The notes under the pieces were generated by a model, which saw only the letters and a program-made list of their open reading frames with translations, was not told the DNA's origin and searched no databases. A stretch of DNA of 64,000 bases from Pseudomonas putida (GTDB lineage: Bacteria > Pseudomonadota > Gammaproteobacteria > Pseudomonadales > Pseudomonadaceae): contig NZ_CP029693.1 in assembly GCF_003228315.1 (NCBI RefSeq), forward strand, positions 5,056,501 to 5,120,500, given 5' to 3'. Positions 50,621-60,136 of the stretch are shown in pieces. The position numbers were made by a program, and so were the translations under genes. Position 1 is the stretch's first letter, and each line of letters starts with the position of its first letter.

Positions 50621-50908
50621 TTAGTCGATGACTTTCGGAACCAGGTACAGGCCGTTTTCGACCGCTGGTGCGATGGACTGGTAGGCCTCGCGATTGTTGG
50701 TCTCGGTCACGACGTCCGCACGCAGGCGCTGGCTGGCTTCCAGTGGGTGGGCCAGCGGTTCGATACCATCGGTATTGACGGCCTGCATTTCGTCGACCAG
50801 TCCGAGAATGCTGTTGAGGGCCGAAGTGACGTTTGGAAGATCGGCTTCATTAAGGCCAAGGCAGGCCAGATGAGCGATTTTTTCCACGTCGGAGCGTTCT
50901 AGAGCCAT
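50621..50908 (-). CDS. gatC: Aspartyl/glutamyl-tRNA amidotransferase subunit C
   Basis: 95 residues, the normal size. MALERSDVEKIAHLACLGLN and LNSILGLVDEMQAVNTDGIEP match the helical linker that wraps around GatA and steadies the complex. First gene of gatCAB; its promoter lies in the 211-nt gap shared with divergent mreB. Confidence 0.97.
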   Translation of the reverse strand: MALERSDVEKIAHLACLGLNEADLPNVTSALNSILGLVDEMQAVNTDGIEPLAHPLEASQRLRADVVTETNNREAYQSIAPAVENGLYLVPKVID

Positions 50909-51119
50909 TGGGGTTCTCCAGTGGAAAACAAGACGGACGGCGTCCGTGTGTTAGATTGTCGGAACACTACCGCACTTCTACGGTCATACGGCCGCGATTG
51001 TGGGGCTTGGTGCACAGAAAAGCGGCCAATTTAACATATTGGCGCCTTGCCCAAAATCCCTGTCGTTGTTAGAGTTTGCCGCACTTTTTTACCCACGCGT
51101 TGCCTAGGGTCCCTTTCCC

Positions 51120-52157
51120 ATGTTCAAGAAACTGCGTGGCATGTTTTCCAGCGATCTTTCCATTGACCTGGGCACTGCCAACACCCTTATTTACGTGCGC
51201 GAGCGCGGTATCGTCCTGAATGAGCCATCGGTTGTGGCCATTCGGACACACGGTAACCAGAAAAGTGTCGTTGCTGTCGGCACCGAGGCCAAGCGCATGC
51301 TGGGCCGTACGCCGGGCAATATTGCTGCCATTCGTCCGATGAAGGACGGCGTGATCGCAGACTTCAGCGTCTGCGAAAAAATGCTGCAGTACTTCATTAA
51401 CAAGGTTCACGAAAACAGCTTCCTGCAGCCTAGCCCTCGCGTGTTGATCTGCGTTCCGTGCAAGTCCACCCAGGTCGAGCGTCGTGCCATCCGTGAATCG
51501 GCCCTCGGTGCCGGTGCCCGTGAAGTATTCCTGATCGAAGAGCCAATGGCTGCTGCCATCGGTGCCGGCCTGCCAGTTGAAGAAGCTCGCGGTTCGATGG
51601 TCGTGGATATCGGTGGTGGTACCACCGAAATCGCCTTGATCTCCCTGAATGGTGTGGTCTACGCCGAGTCCGTACGTGTTGGCGGCGACCGCTTCGACGA
51701 AGCGATCATCACTTATGTGCGTCGCAACTACGGCAGCCTGATCGGTGAATCCACCGCCGAGCGCATCAAGCAGGAAATCGGTACGGCCTACCCGGGCGGC
51801 GAAGTGCGTGAAGTCGACGTTCGTGGCCGTAACCTGGCAGAAGGCGTTCCACGTGCTTTCACCCTGAACTCCAACGAAGTGCTGGAGGCTCTGCAAGAGT
51901 CCCTGGCAACCATCGTTCAGGCCGTGAAGAGCGCACTGGAGCAATCGCCTCCGGAACTGGCTTCCGACATCGCCGAGCGTGGTCTGGTACTGACCGGTGG
52001 TGGCGCCTTGCTGCGTGACCTCGACAAGTTGCTGGCCCAGGAAACCGGTCTGCCGGTGATCGTCGCCGAAGACCCGTTGACCTGCGTTGCTCGCGGCGGT
52101 GGCCGTGCCCTGGAAATGATGGATAAACACACCATGGACCTGCTCTCCAGCGAATAA
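51120..52157 (+). CDS. mreB: Rod shape-determining protein MreB (actin homologue)
   Basis: 345 residues. Actin-fold nucleotide motifs: DLSIDLGTANTLIY (phosphate 1), MVVDIGGGTTEIALIS (phosphate 2), LTGGGALLRDLDKLL (adenosine). It forms membrane-attached filaments that position the elongasome and its wall synthases. First gene of mreBCD; a 10-bp hairpin lies in the 140-nt gap before mreC, which may let MreB be made in excess. Confidence 0.98.
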   Translation: MFKKLRGMFSSDLSIDLGTANTLIYVRERGIVLNEPSVVAIRTHGNQKSVVAVGTEAKRMLGRTPGNIAAIRPMKDGVIADFSVCEKMLQYFINKVHENSFLQPSPRVLICVPCKSTQVERRAIRESALGAGAREVFLIEEPMAAAIGAGLPVEEARGSMVVDIGGGTTEIALISLNGVVYAESVRVGGDRFDEAIITYVRRNYGSLIGESTAERIKQEIGTAYPGGEVREVDVRGRNLAEGVPRAFTLNSNEVLEALQESLATIVQAVKSALEQSPPELASDIAERGLVLTGGGALLRDLDKLLAQETGLPVIVAEDPLTCVARGGGRALEMMDKHTMDLLSSE

Positions 52158-52190
52158 GTCGCCGGTTAGCCTCTATGCTGTTGAGCGCGC

Positions 52191-52214
52191 AGGCGGCACT
52201 TTGCAGTGCTGCCT
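52191..52214 (+). other. Stem-loop in the mreB-mreC gap
   Basis: AGGCGGCACT / AGTGCTGCCT pairs as 10 bp with one G-U around TTGC, 33 nt after the mreB stop. No T-run; likely an mRNA end or processing signal. Confidence 0.6.
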
Positions 52215-52297
52215 GTTCGCGTTTATCTTCTGTCAGTCTGCATCCAGGCCGGTCTGCCGTATGAATAAAGAGAACATTTGCCTGGGAGGAGCGGCTT

Positions 52298-53425
52298 ATT
52301 AAACCGCTTTTCACCAAGGGTCCATCGTTGGGCGTGCGCTTGTTGGTGCTGGTCGTGCTATCGGTCGCGCTGATGGTGGTCGATGCCCGCTTCACACTGC
52401 TCAAGCCGGTGCGTAGCCAGATGTCGCTGGTGCTGATGCAGTCCTACTGGATCACCGACCTGCCGCAGCGGCTATGGGAAGGCGTGGCCAGCCAGTTTGG
52501 CAGCCGGACCGAACTCGTCGCCGAAAACGAAAAACTCAAGAGCGAAAACCTGCTGTTGCAGGGGCGCATGCAAAAGCTTGCTTCCCTGACCGAGCAGAAC
52601 GTTCGCCTGCGCGAATTGCTCAATTCTTCGGCGCTGGTCAATGAAAAGGTCGAAGTAGCCGAATTGATCGGCATGGACCCCAATCCTTTCACCCATCGGA
52701 TCATCATCAATAAAGGTGAGCGTGATGGTGTGGTCCTCGGTCAGCCGGTGCTCGATGCCCGGGGCCTGATGGGGCAGGTGGTCGAGCTGATGCCTTACAC
52801 CTCCCGCGTCCTGCTGCTGACCGACTCCACCCACAGCATTCCGGTTCAGGTCAACCGCAACGGTCTGCGGGCGATTGCCAGCGGCACCGGCAATCCGGAA
52901 CGCCTGGAACTGCGTCACGTGGCCGATACTGCCGACATCAAGGAAGGCGATCTGCTGGTCAGCTCGGGCCTGGGTCAGCGTTTCCCGGCGGGTTACCCGG
53001 TGGCCACGGTCAAGGAAGTGCTGCACGACACTGGCCAGCCATTCGCCGTTGTCCGCGCCGTGCCGACCGCTGCCCTCAATCGCAGTCGTTACCTGCTGTT
53101 GGTGTTCAGCGACAACCGCACGGCGGAAGAGCGTGCCAATGACGCCGCGCAGGCTCAGGAAGCCCTGGATGCACAGGGCGGCGGTCCGATCCTGCCGGCG
53201 ACCGTGCCCAAGCCCGCGCTCGTTCCGGCTGCCGTTGCGGCGCCTGCTGCACCCGCAGTGGCTCCAGCGCCACCGGCCGCTGCGCCGACCACCCCGGCCA
53301 AGCCGGCTGCCAGCCATTCCGCTGCCTCCAAGCCGCCAGCCAAGCCTGCGGCGACGCAACCTGCTGCCAAGCCTGCGGCTAAACCGCCTGTCCCCGCGCC
53401 GGCCAACACTGGGAGACAAGAATAA
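52298..53425 (+). CDS. mreC: Rod shape-determining protein MreC, possible ATT start
   Basis: 375 residues if started at the ATT at 52298, which has a near-perfect GGGAGGA site seven nt ahead and yields KPLFTKGPSLGVR, an N terminus that fits Pseudomonas MreC. The first conventional option is a TTG at 52328 (365 residues), itself preceded by AAGGG. One membrane helix (LLVLVVLSVALMVVDA) is followed by a coiled coil (~55-95) and the beta-barrel core (LIGMDPNPFTHRIIINKGER, DARGLMGQV). The last ~85 residues are an Ala/Pro/Lys-rich tail with repeated AKPA units. It scaffolds the elongasome in the periplasm. Confidence 0.93.
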   Translation: MKPLFTKGPSLGVRLLVLVVLSVALMVVDARFTLLKPVRSQMSLVLMQSYWITDLPQRLWEGVASQFGSRTELVAENEKLKSENLLLQGRMQKLASLTEQNVRLRELLNSSALVNEKVEVAELIGMDPNPFTHRIIINKGERDGVVLGQPVLDARGLMGQVVELMPYTSRVLLLTDSTHSIPVQVNRNGLRAIASGTGNPERLELRHVADTADIKEGDLLVSSGLGQRFPAGYPVATVKEVLHDTGQPFAVVRAVPTAALNRSRYLLLVFSDNRTAEERANDAAQAQEALDAQGGGPILPATVPKPALVPAAVAAPAAPAVAPAPPAAAPTTPAKPAASHSAASKPPAKPAATQPAAKPAAKPPVPAPANTGRQE

Positions 53426-53916
53426 TGGTTGGGGTAAAAGCTTCACGGAACGGCTGGATCGTCTGGCTGACCTTCGCCATCGGCATGCTGCTCAGCGTAT
53501 CGCCGTTGCCGCAATTCATGGAGATCCTGCGCCCGTTGTGGCTGGGTTTGCTGCTGGCGTTCTGGGCTTTGGCCCTGCCGCAGAAAGTCGGCATGGTCAC
53601 CGCATGGTGCCTGGGCCTGGCTGAGGACGTGCTTTACGGCACGCTGCTGGGCCAGAACGCATTGATCCTGACCCTCATCACTTATCTGGTACTGGCACTG
53701 CAGCAACGCATGCGAATGTTCCCGATGTGGCAGCAAAGCCTGGTGATCCTGGTGATCTTCGGCCTCGCGCAGCTGGTTCAACTCTGGTTGAGCGCCTTGA
53801 CCGGCAACCGTCAGCCGACACTGGCGCTGGTATTGCCGGCACTGGTCAGCGCCTTGCTCTGGCCATGGATCAGCTTCGGTTTGCGTGGATTGCGTCGCCG
53901 CTACAAAATCAACTGA
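53425..53916 (+). CDS. mreD: Rod shape-determining protein MreD
   Basis: 163 residues with five to six membrane segments (LTFAIGMLLSVSPLPQF, LGLLLAFWALALPQKVG, LAEDVLYGTLLGQNALILTL). The motif GLAEDVLYGTLLGQ is shared by MreD proteins. It is the inner-membrane part of the MreBCD elongation complex. The start overlaps the mreC stop (TAATG). Confidence 0.96.
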   Translation: MVGVKASRNGWIVWLTFAIGMLLSVSPLPQFMEILRPLWLGLLLAFWALALPQKVGMVTAWCLGLAEDVLYGTLLGQNALILTLITYLVLALQQRMRMFPMWQQSLVILVIFGLAQLVQLWLSALTGNRQPTLALVLPALVSALLWPWISFGLRGLRRRYKIN

Positions 53917-53959
53917 TTCGGTCAGGCATTTGCCTCCAACTCGACAGGGAGATGTCTTG

Positions 53960-54556
53960 ATGAAATCGCTGTTCCTCGCCTCTGGCTCGCCGCGTCGGCG
54001 TGAATTGCTCACGCAGATCGGCGTGCCGTTCACCGCCATCAGTGCGGATATCGACGAAACCCCTCTGGCTCACGAATCCCCCTCTGACTATGTCGAGCGT
54101 CTCGCGCGCGGCAAGGCTGCGGCAGGGCGCGACGCGGTCGTGTCCGCCGCTCCCTTCTGTGTGCTGGGCGCCGATACTGCCGTGGTACAGGGCGGCAAAA
54201 TTCTCGGCAAACCGGTTGATGAAGCGGATGCTTGCGCCATGCTTGAGATGTTGTCCGGCACAGAACATGAAGTCCTGACGGCCATTGCGCTGCTCGACGG
54301 TGAGCGTTGCGAGTCGCGCGTGGTGCGCAGTGTGGTGCGTTTTCGCCCCATCGGCAGTGACGAGGCCGCGGCCTACTGGGCCAGCGGCGAGCCGCGGGAC
54401 AAGGCCGGTGGTTATGGTATTCAAGGCCTGGGTGCGGTGTTTGTCGCCGCGCTCAGTGGAAGTTACTCGGCGGTGGTTGGATTGCCGCTGTGCGAAACCG
54501 CGGAACTGCTGGGCCATTTCGGCATACCCTGTTGGCAACCCCTTAACGCGCGCTAA
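53960..54556 (+). CDS. maf: Maf-family nucleoside triphosphate pyrophosphatase
   Basis: 198 residues from the ATG at 53960 with AGGGAG upstream; the open frame to 53885 overlaps mreD. The Maf signature LASGSPRRRELLTQIG is at the N terminus, followed by LGADTAVVQGGKILGKP, RFRPIGSDEAAAYW and DKAGGYGIQG. Maf proteins hydrolyse dTTP, UTP or modified nucleotides to the monophosphate. Subtype YhdE (dTTP/UTP) fits the place next to mreBCD and rng, as in enterobacteria. Confidence 0.95.
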   Translation: MKSLFLASGSPRRRELLTQIGVPFTAISADIDETPLAHESPSDYVERLARGKAAAGRDAVVSAAPFCVLGADTAVVQGGKILGKPVDEADACAMLEMLSGTEHEVLTAIALLDGERCESRVVRSVVRFRPIGSDEAAAYWASGEPRDKAGGYGIQGLGAVFVAALSGSYSAVVGLPLCETAELLGHFGIPCWQPLNAR

Positions 54557-54613
54557 GCGCCGTGCTGACCAGATGCGGCCACTATCGTGAACATGCCTGA
54601 ACGAGACCCTGCC

Positions 54614-56071
54614 ATGAGTGAAGAGATCCTGATCAACATCACGCCGATGGAATCACGCGTGGCGGTGGTCGAAAACGGTGTCCTGCAAGAAGTGCATGTC
54701 GAGCGCACGCAAAAGCGCGGCATCGTCGGCAATATCTACAAAGGTAAAGTCGTACGGGTCTTGCCGGGCATGCAGGCGGCATTTGTCGATATCGGCCTGG
54801 ATCGTGCCGCGTTCATCCATGCTTCGGAGATTTCCCTGCGTGAAGGTCCCGCAGTGGAGAGCATCGGCGCCCTGGTGCACGAAGGGCAGAGTCTGGTGGT
54901 GCAAGTCACCAAGGACCCGATCGGCTCCAAGGGCGCGCGCCTGACGACACAGTTGTCGATACCGTCGCGCTACCTGGTGTACATGCCGCGCACCGCCCAT
55001 GTCGGCATTTCCCTGAAGATCGAAGACGAAGCCGAGCGTGAACGTCTCAAGCAGGTGGTCAGCGATTGCGTCGCCAAAGAGGGTATCAAGGAAGCCGGCG
55101 GTTTTATCCTGCGCACGGCGGCCGAGGGTGCCGGCGCCGACGAAATTCTCATGGATATCCGCTATCTGCGAAGGTTGTGGGACCAAATCAACGAGCAGAT
55201 CAAAACCATCAGCGCACCGAGCGTAATCTATGAGGATCTCGGCCTGGCGCTGCGCACCCTTCGCGATCTGGTAAGCCCGAAGATCGAGAAGATTCGCATC
55301 GACTCGCGGGAAACTTTCCAGAAAACCACGCAGTTCGTCGCAGAACTCATGCCGGAAATCGCCGATCGTCTGGAACACTACCCCGGCGAGCGGCCAATTT
55401 TCGACCTGTACGGTGTCGAAGACGAAATCCAGAAAGCCCTGGAGCGCAAAGTCCCGCTGAAGTCCGGCGGCTACCTGGTGGTCGATCCGGCGGAAGCCAT
55501 GAGCACCATCGACGTGAACACCGGGGCGTTCGTCGGGCATCGCAATCTTGAAGAAACCATCTTCAAGACCAACCTCGAAGCCGCCACCGCCATCGCGCGT
55601 CAACTGCGCCTGCGCAACCTGGGCGGAATCATCATCATCGACTTCATCGACATGGAAGATGAAGAGCATCAGCGCCAGGTACTGCGGACCCTGGAGAAAC
55701 AGCTGGAACGCGATCACGCCAAGACCAACATCATCGGCATCACCGAGTTGGGTCTGGTACAGATGACCCGCAAGCGCACCCGGGAAAGCCTCGAGCAGAT
55801 CCTCTGCGAGCCATGCACCTGTTGCCAGGGGCGCGGCAAGCTGAAAACGCCTGAGACGATTTGCTACGAAATTTTTCGTGAAATCCTCCGCGAGGCTCGC
55901 GCCTATCAGGCGGAAGGCTATCGTGTATTGGCGAACCAGAAAGTCGTCGACCGCCTGCTCGATGAAGAATCGGGCAACGTTGCCGAGCTGGAAGGCTTCA
56001 TCGGACGCACCATTCGGTTTCAGGTAGAAACCATGTATTCCCAGGAACAATACGACGTGGTGCTGCTCTGA
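54614..56071 (+). CDS. rng: Ribonuclease G
   Basis: 485 residues from the ATG at 54614 (MSEEILINIT); an ATG at 54587 adds nine residues without support. An S1 RNA-binding domain (~35-125, GNIYKGKVVRVLPGMQAAFVD) is followed by the RNase E/G catalytic core with STIDVNTGAF and IIIIDFIDMEDEEHQ, whose aspartates hold Mg2+, and the zinc-link-like CEPCTCCQGRGKL. The large RNase E scaffold tail is absent, which separates it from Rne. It processes the 16S rRNA 5' end and some mRNAs. Confidence 0.96.
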   Translation: MSEEILINITPMESRVAVVENGVLQEVHVERTQKRGIVGNIYKGKVVRVLPGMQAAFVDIGLDRAAFIHASEISLREGPAVESIGALVHEGQSLVVQVTKDPIGSKGARLTTQLSIPSRYLVYMPRTAHVGISLKIEDEAERERLKQVVSDCVAKEGIKEAGGFILRTAAEGAGADEILMDIRYLRRLWDQINEQIKTISAPSVIYEDLGLALRTLRDLVSPKIEKIRIDSRETFQKTTQFVAELMPEIADRLEHYPGERPIFDLYGVEDEIQKALERKVPLKSGGYLVVDPAEAMSTIDVNTGAFVGHRNLEETIFKTNLEAATAIARQLRLRNLGGIIIIDFIDMEDEEHQRQVLRTLEKQLERDHAKTNIIGITELGLVQMTRKRTRESLEQILCEPCTCCQGRGKLKTPETICYEIFREILREARAYQAEGYRVLANQKVVDRLLDEESGNVAELEGFIGRTIRFQVETMYSQEQYDVVLL

Positions 56072-56146
56072 TACGCGGCGTCATCACTTATCCTGCACGG
56101 CTGGCCTCAGCTTTCTGCAAAACTTTTGCCATGGGAGCCAACTGAC

Positions 56147-59100
56147 ATGGAACGTCTGACACGCATTTTGGCCGCACTGACCCGCTGGGGTCTGGGCCTG
56201 TGCGCGTTGGTTTTGGTCCTGTTGGCGTTGTACGTCAGCCTTGGTCGGGAACTGGCGCCTCTGGTAGCCGAATACCGTGTGGAAGTTGAAAAGCGGGCCA
56301 CCGAAGCCCTGGGCATGCCGCTGCAAATCGGTGAGTTGAAAGGCAGCTGGAGCGGCTTTGCGCCGATTGTCTCGGCGCAGGATGTGACGGTTGGCGACGG
56401 CGCCAATGCACTGCATCTGGAAAATGTGCGCGCGGTGCCGGACCTGTGGGCCAGTCTGCTGGCGGGTGAGGTGCGTATCGCTCACCTGGCACTCAATGGC
56501 CTGAAGATCAGCCTCAAACAAGGCGATGACGGCGAATGGGCGCTCGAAGGTTTGCCGGTCAAGGACGATAAACCCCTCGATCCGGAACAGCTGCTCAATC
56601 GCATGCAGATGATTCAGCAGCTGTCGGTGCTCGACAGTCAGGTCACCTTGCAGCCATGGGGTGAGTCGCCGCTGTCCCTGACTTATGTTGGCTTGAACCT
56701 GAAAACCGGTACCACTCGCCAGCGACTCGACGCCCGCCTGACCCTGCCCGATGGCCAGCCGGTGGCCATGAGCCTGCGCACCCGCATTCGCGCCAGCCAG
56801 TGGAAGGACGGTGAGGCCCAGATTTACCTGAGCCTGCCACAAAGTGACTGGTCCAAATGGATCCCCGAGCGCATCAGCCAGCAATGGAATTTTTCCCAGA
56901 TCAAGGCGGGTGGCGAGTTATGGGCGACGTGGGGCAAAGGTTTGTTGCAAAGTGCCTCAGTGCGTTTGAATGCACCGCAAATCAAGGGTGCCTACGCGCA
57001 ACGTAAGCCGGTCAAGATCGATAATCTGGCACTCAATGGCTATTTCGAGCGTAGCGACGAAGGCATGTCGGTGACGCTGGACTCCCTGGCGATGAGCCTT
57101 GGCGAAACCCGCTGGGAATCCCATGTGCAAGTCAAACAAACTCCCGCGACCGACAAATCCGAAGAACTCTGGCACCTGCAGGCCGATCGTCTTGACCTGA
57201 CGCCGCTCACACCTCTGCTCAATGCTTTGGCGCCATTGCCTGAAGGCTTTGCCACCGTGGTCGAGCGCCTCAAGGTTACGGGCGGGTTGCGCAATGTGCT
57301 GATCGACGTGCGGCCCAATGCCACCGACGACAGCAAGTTCAGCTTCGCCGCCAACCTCGAACAGGTGGGGTTCGATGCCTATCACGGTGCTCCGGCGGCA
57401 CGAAACGTTACAGGCAGCATCAGCGGCGACCTGGGACATGGCGAATTGCGCATGGATACCAAGGATTTCATGCTGCATCTGGACCCCATCTTCGCCAAAC
57501 CCTGGCAGTACCTGCAGGCCAATGCTCGCCTGACCTGGAAACTCGACAAGGAAGGCTTCACCCTGATTGCGCCGTACCTGAAGGTGCTGGGCGAGGAAGG
57601 CAAGATCGCCGGTGATTTCCTGATCCGCCTGCATTTCGATCACGACCAGGAAGATTACATGGACCTGCGGGTCGGCATGGTGGACGGCGACGGTCGCTAT
57701 ACCGCCAAGTACCTGCCGGCTGTCCTGAGCCCGGGGCTGGACGAATGGTTGCGCACGGCGATCCTCAAAGGCGCGGTCGACCAGGGTTTTTTCCAGTACC
57801 AGGGCTCGTTGAACCATGGCGCGACACCTGAGTCGCGCAGCATCAGCCTGTTTTTCAAGGTTCACGATGCCGAACTGGCGTTCCAGCCCGGCTGGCCCCA
57901 TGTCAGCAAGGTCACCGGCGATGTGTTCGTTGAAGACAGCGGCGTGCGGATCCTGGCCAGCAAGGGGCAATTGCTCGACACCCAGGTCAAAGACGTCTAC
58001 GTCAATATTCCCCATGTGCCGGACGGGCAAAGTGTTCACCTGTTCCTCGACGGCGGGTTCGCCGGAGGGTTGGGCGATGGCTTGAAAATCCTGAAAGAGG
58101 CGCCGATCGGCACGGCTGAAACCTTCGCTGGCTGGGAGGGCGAAGGTGATTTGCAGGGCAAATTGAACCTCGATATTCCGCTGGTCAAGGGCGAGCAACC
58201 GAAGATCCTGGTCGACTTCAAGACCGCCAAGGCTCGCCTGAAACTGCCGGAGCCGCCGCTGGAGTTGACTCAACTCAAAGGCGATTTCCGTTTCGACAGC
58301 AACAAAGGCCTGAGCGGGCAAAACATCACGGCGCGTGCCTTCGACAAACCGGTGAGCGCGCAGATCTTTGCCGATGGCGGTCCGGGCAAACTCAAGACCC
58401 GGGTCAACGCCTCGGGTCAGGTCGAAGTCAAGAAGCTTACCGACTGGCTCAGTGTTACCCAGCCGCTGCCGGTCAGCGGCCTGATCCCGTATCAACTGCA
58501 ACTGACCCTGGATGGCGCCGACAGCCAGTTGATGGTCAATTCCAATCTCAAGGGTGTTGCCGTCGACTTGCCTGCACCCTTTGGCATGACGGCAGATGCG
58601 GGGCGTGACACGACGTTCCGCATGACCCTGCAAGGCCCGGAGCGCCGCTATTGGGTGAACTACGGCGAACTGGCCAACTTCACCTTCGCCGCGCCAACCG
58701 GCAATTTCGCGGACGGGCGGGGGGAATTGTTCCTGGGCAACGGCGAGGCAGTGCTGCCTGGCGCCAAGGGTCTGCGGATACGTGGCGTGCTGTCGGAACT
58801 GGACGTTGGCCCATGGCAGGATCTGGTAAGCAAGTATGCCGGGCAAGACCCGGGCGGCAGCGCCAAGCAGTTGCTCAGCGGCGCCGATTTCAAGGTCGGC
58901 AAGCTCAGTGCCCTGGGCACGACGCTGGATGATGCATCCGTTCAGTTGACGCGAAAATCCTCTGCCTGGGCCTTGCAGCTCGACAGCCAACAGGTCAAGG
59001 GCAATGCCAGTCTTCCCGATGCGAAGTCCGCCCCCATCGTGATCAATTTGCAAACCGTGCGCCTGCCGGCGCCTGATCCGACGGTAATGGCCGATGAAAA

Positions 59101-59950
59101 CGCCCCGGACCCGCTGGCCTCGGTAGACCCGAGCAAAATTCCGGCGATGGATATCACGGTTAATCAGTTGTTCCAGGGTAACGACCTGGTCGGGGCCTGG
59201 TCGCTGAAAGTGCGCCCGACGGGGAAGGGCATCGCTCTCAATTCGCTGGACATGGGTCTCAAGGGCATTCTGTTGCAGGGCAGCGGCGGCTGGGAAGGCG
59301 TGCCGGGGGCCAGCAGCAGTTGGTACAAGGGGCGGATCAGCGGCAAGAACCTGGCCGATGTGCTCAAGGGCTGGGGTTTTGCGCCAAGCGTCACCAGCAA
59401 GGATTTCCACATGGATGTCGATGGCCGCTGGCCCGGCTCGCCGGCATGGCTGGCGACCAAGCGTTTCTCCGGCACCCTCGATGCGTCGCTCAATGAAGGT
59501 CAGTTTGTCGAAGTCGAGGGTAGCGCCCAGGCACTGCGGGTGTTTGGTCTGCTCAACTTCAACTCCATCGGCCGCCGCCTGCGCCTGGACTTCTCCGACC
59601 TGTTCGGCAAAGGCCTGAGCTATGACCGGGTCAAGGGCCTTCTGGTAGGGACTAACGGCGTATACGTCACCAAAGAGCCGATCCGCGTGACCGGCCCATC
59701 GAGCACCATTGAGCTCGACGGCACCCTGAACATGGTGGCCGATCAGATCGACGCGAAGCTGCTGGTGACCTTGCCGGTGACCAACAACCTGCCGATCGCC
59801 GCACTGCTCGTGGGGGCACCGGCCGTAGGTGGTGCGTTGTTCCTGATCGATAAGCTGATCGGGGACCGCGTGTCTCGTTTTGCCAGCGTGAAATACACCG
59901 TCAAAGGCCCCTGGAAAGATCCGAAAATCACCTTCGACAAGCCTTTTTGA
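56147..59950 (+). CDS. yhdP: YhdP-family AsmA-like envelope lipid-transport protein
   Basis: 1267 residues from the ATG at 56147 with GGGAG upstream. A single N-terminal membrane anchor (WGLGLCALVLVLLALYVS) leads into a very long periplasmic beta-rich chain of DUF3971 and AsmA-like type. Near the C terminus GLLNFNSIGRRLRLDFSDLF and LPVTNNLPIAALLVGAPAVG match YhdP. In E. coli YhdP, TamB and YdbH are redundant carriers of phospholipid from inner to outer membrane. It lies 75 nt after rng. Confidence 0.92.
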   Translation: MERLTRILAALTRWGLGLCALVLVLLALYVSLGRELAPLVAEYRVEVEKRATEALGMPLQIGELKGSWSGFAPIVSAQDVTVGDGANALHLENVRAVPDLWASLLAGEVRIAHLALNGLKISLKQGDDGEWALEGLPVKDDKPLDPEQLLNRMQMIQQLSVLDSQVTLQPWGESPLSLTYVGLNLKTGTTRQRLDARLTLPDGQPVAMSLRTRIRASQWKDGEAQIYLSLPQSDWSKWIPERISQQWNFSQIKAGGELWATWGKGLLQSASVRLNAPQIKGAYAQRKPVKIDNLALNGYFERSDEGMSVTLDSLAMSLGETRWESHVQVKQTPATDKSEELWHLQADRLDLTPLTPLLNALAPLPEGFATVVERLKVTGGLRNVLIDVRPNATDDSKFSFAANLEQVGFDAYHGAPAARNVTGSISGDLGHGELRMDTKDFMLHLDPIFAKPWQYLQANARLTWKLDKEGFTLIAPYLKVLGEEGKIAGDFLIRLHFDHDQEDYMDLRVGMVDGDGRYTAKYLPAVLSPGLDEWLRTAILKGAVDQGFFQYQGSLNHGATPESRSISLFFKVHDAELAFQPGWPHVSKVTGDVFVEDSGVRILASKGQLLDTQVKDVYVNIPHVPDGQSVHLFLDGGFAGGLGDGLKILKEAPIGTAETFAGWEGEGDLQGKLNLDIPLVKGEQPKILVDFKTAKARLKLPEPPLELTQLKGDFRFDSNKGLSGQNITARAFDKPVSAQIFADGGPGKLKTRVNASGQVEVKKLTDWLSVTQPLPVSGLIPYQLQLTLDGADSQLMVNSNLKGVAVDLPAPFGMTADAGRDTTFRMTLQGPERRYWVNYGELANFTFAAPTGNFADGRGELFLGNGEAVLPGAKGLRIRGVLSELDVGPWQDLVSKYAGQDPGGSAKQLLSGADFKVGKLSALGTTLDDASVQLTRKSSAWALQLDSQQVKGNASLPDAKSAPIVINLQTVRLPAPDPTVMADENAPDPLASVDPSKIPAMDITVNQLFQGNDLVGAWSLKVRPTGKGIALNSLDMGLKGILLQGSGGWEGVPGASSSWYKGRISGKNLADVLKGWGFAPSVTSKDFHMDVDGRWPGSPAWLATKRFSGTLDASLNEGQFVEVEGSAQALRVFGLLNFNSIGRRLRLDFSDLFGKGLSYDRVKGLLVGTNGVYVTKEPIRVTGPSSTIELDGTLNMVADQIDAKLLVTLPVTNNLPIAALLVGAPAVGGALFLIDKLIGDRVSRFASVKYTVKGPWKDPKITFDKPF

Positions 59951-60005
59951 AAAGCCAATCCGCGGACCTATGGAGTAGCATGGCCCCAATGTCGCCACCA
60001 ATCTC

Positions 60006-60106
60006 CGTAGGAGCGTGCTTGCTCGCGAAAGGAGCAGGGGCACCGCGTTCATGCAGGTATCGCGCGTTATCGTTCACCTCCATCGCGAGCGGGCTCGCTC
60101 CTACAG
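60006..60106. repeat. REPIN, long class, degenerate left arm (101 bp)
   Basis: Left arm CGTAGGAGCGTGCTTGCTCG has drifted; right arm GAGCGGGCTCGCTCCTACAG. Loop core CGCGTTATCGTTCACCTCC is intact. It lies 55 nt after the yhdP stop and 30 nt before the nitrilase start, inside an otherwise same-strand cluster. Confidence 0.86.
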
Positions 60107-60136
60107 GTTTGCGTTGATTTCAATAAGGAAAAGGCC

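Noticed and set aside
56957..60052. Minus-strand open frame of 1031 codons opposite yhdP
   Set aside because: Antisense shadow of a convincing 1267-residue gene; no domain motifs.
4153..60106. Repeated 20-25 bp units that might suggest CRISPR
   Set aside because: Copies are paired and inverted, kilobases apart, with no regular spacers and no cas genes; they are REPINs.
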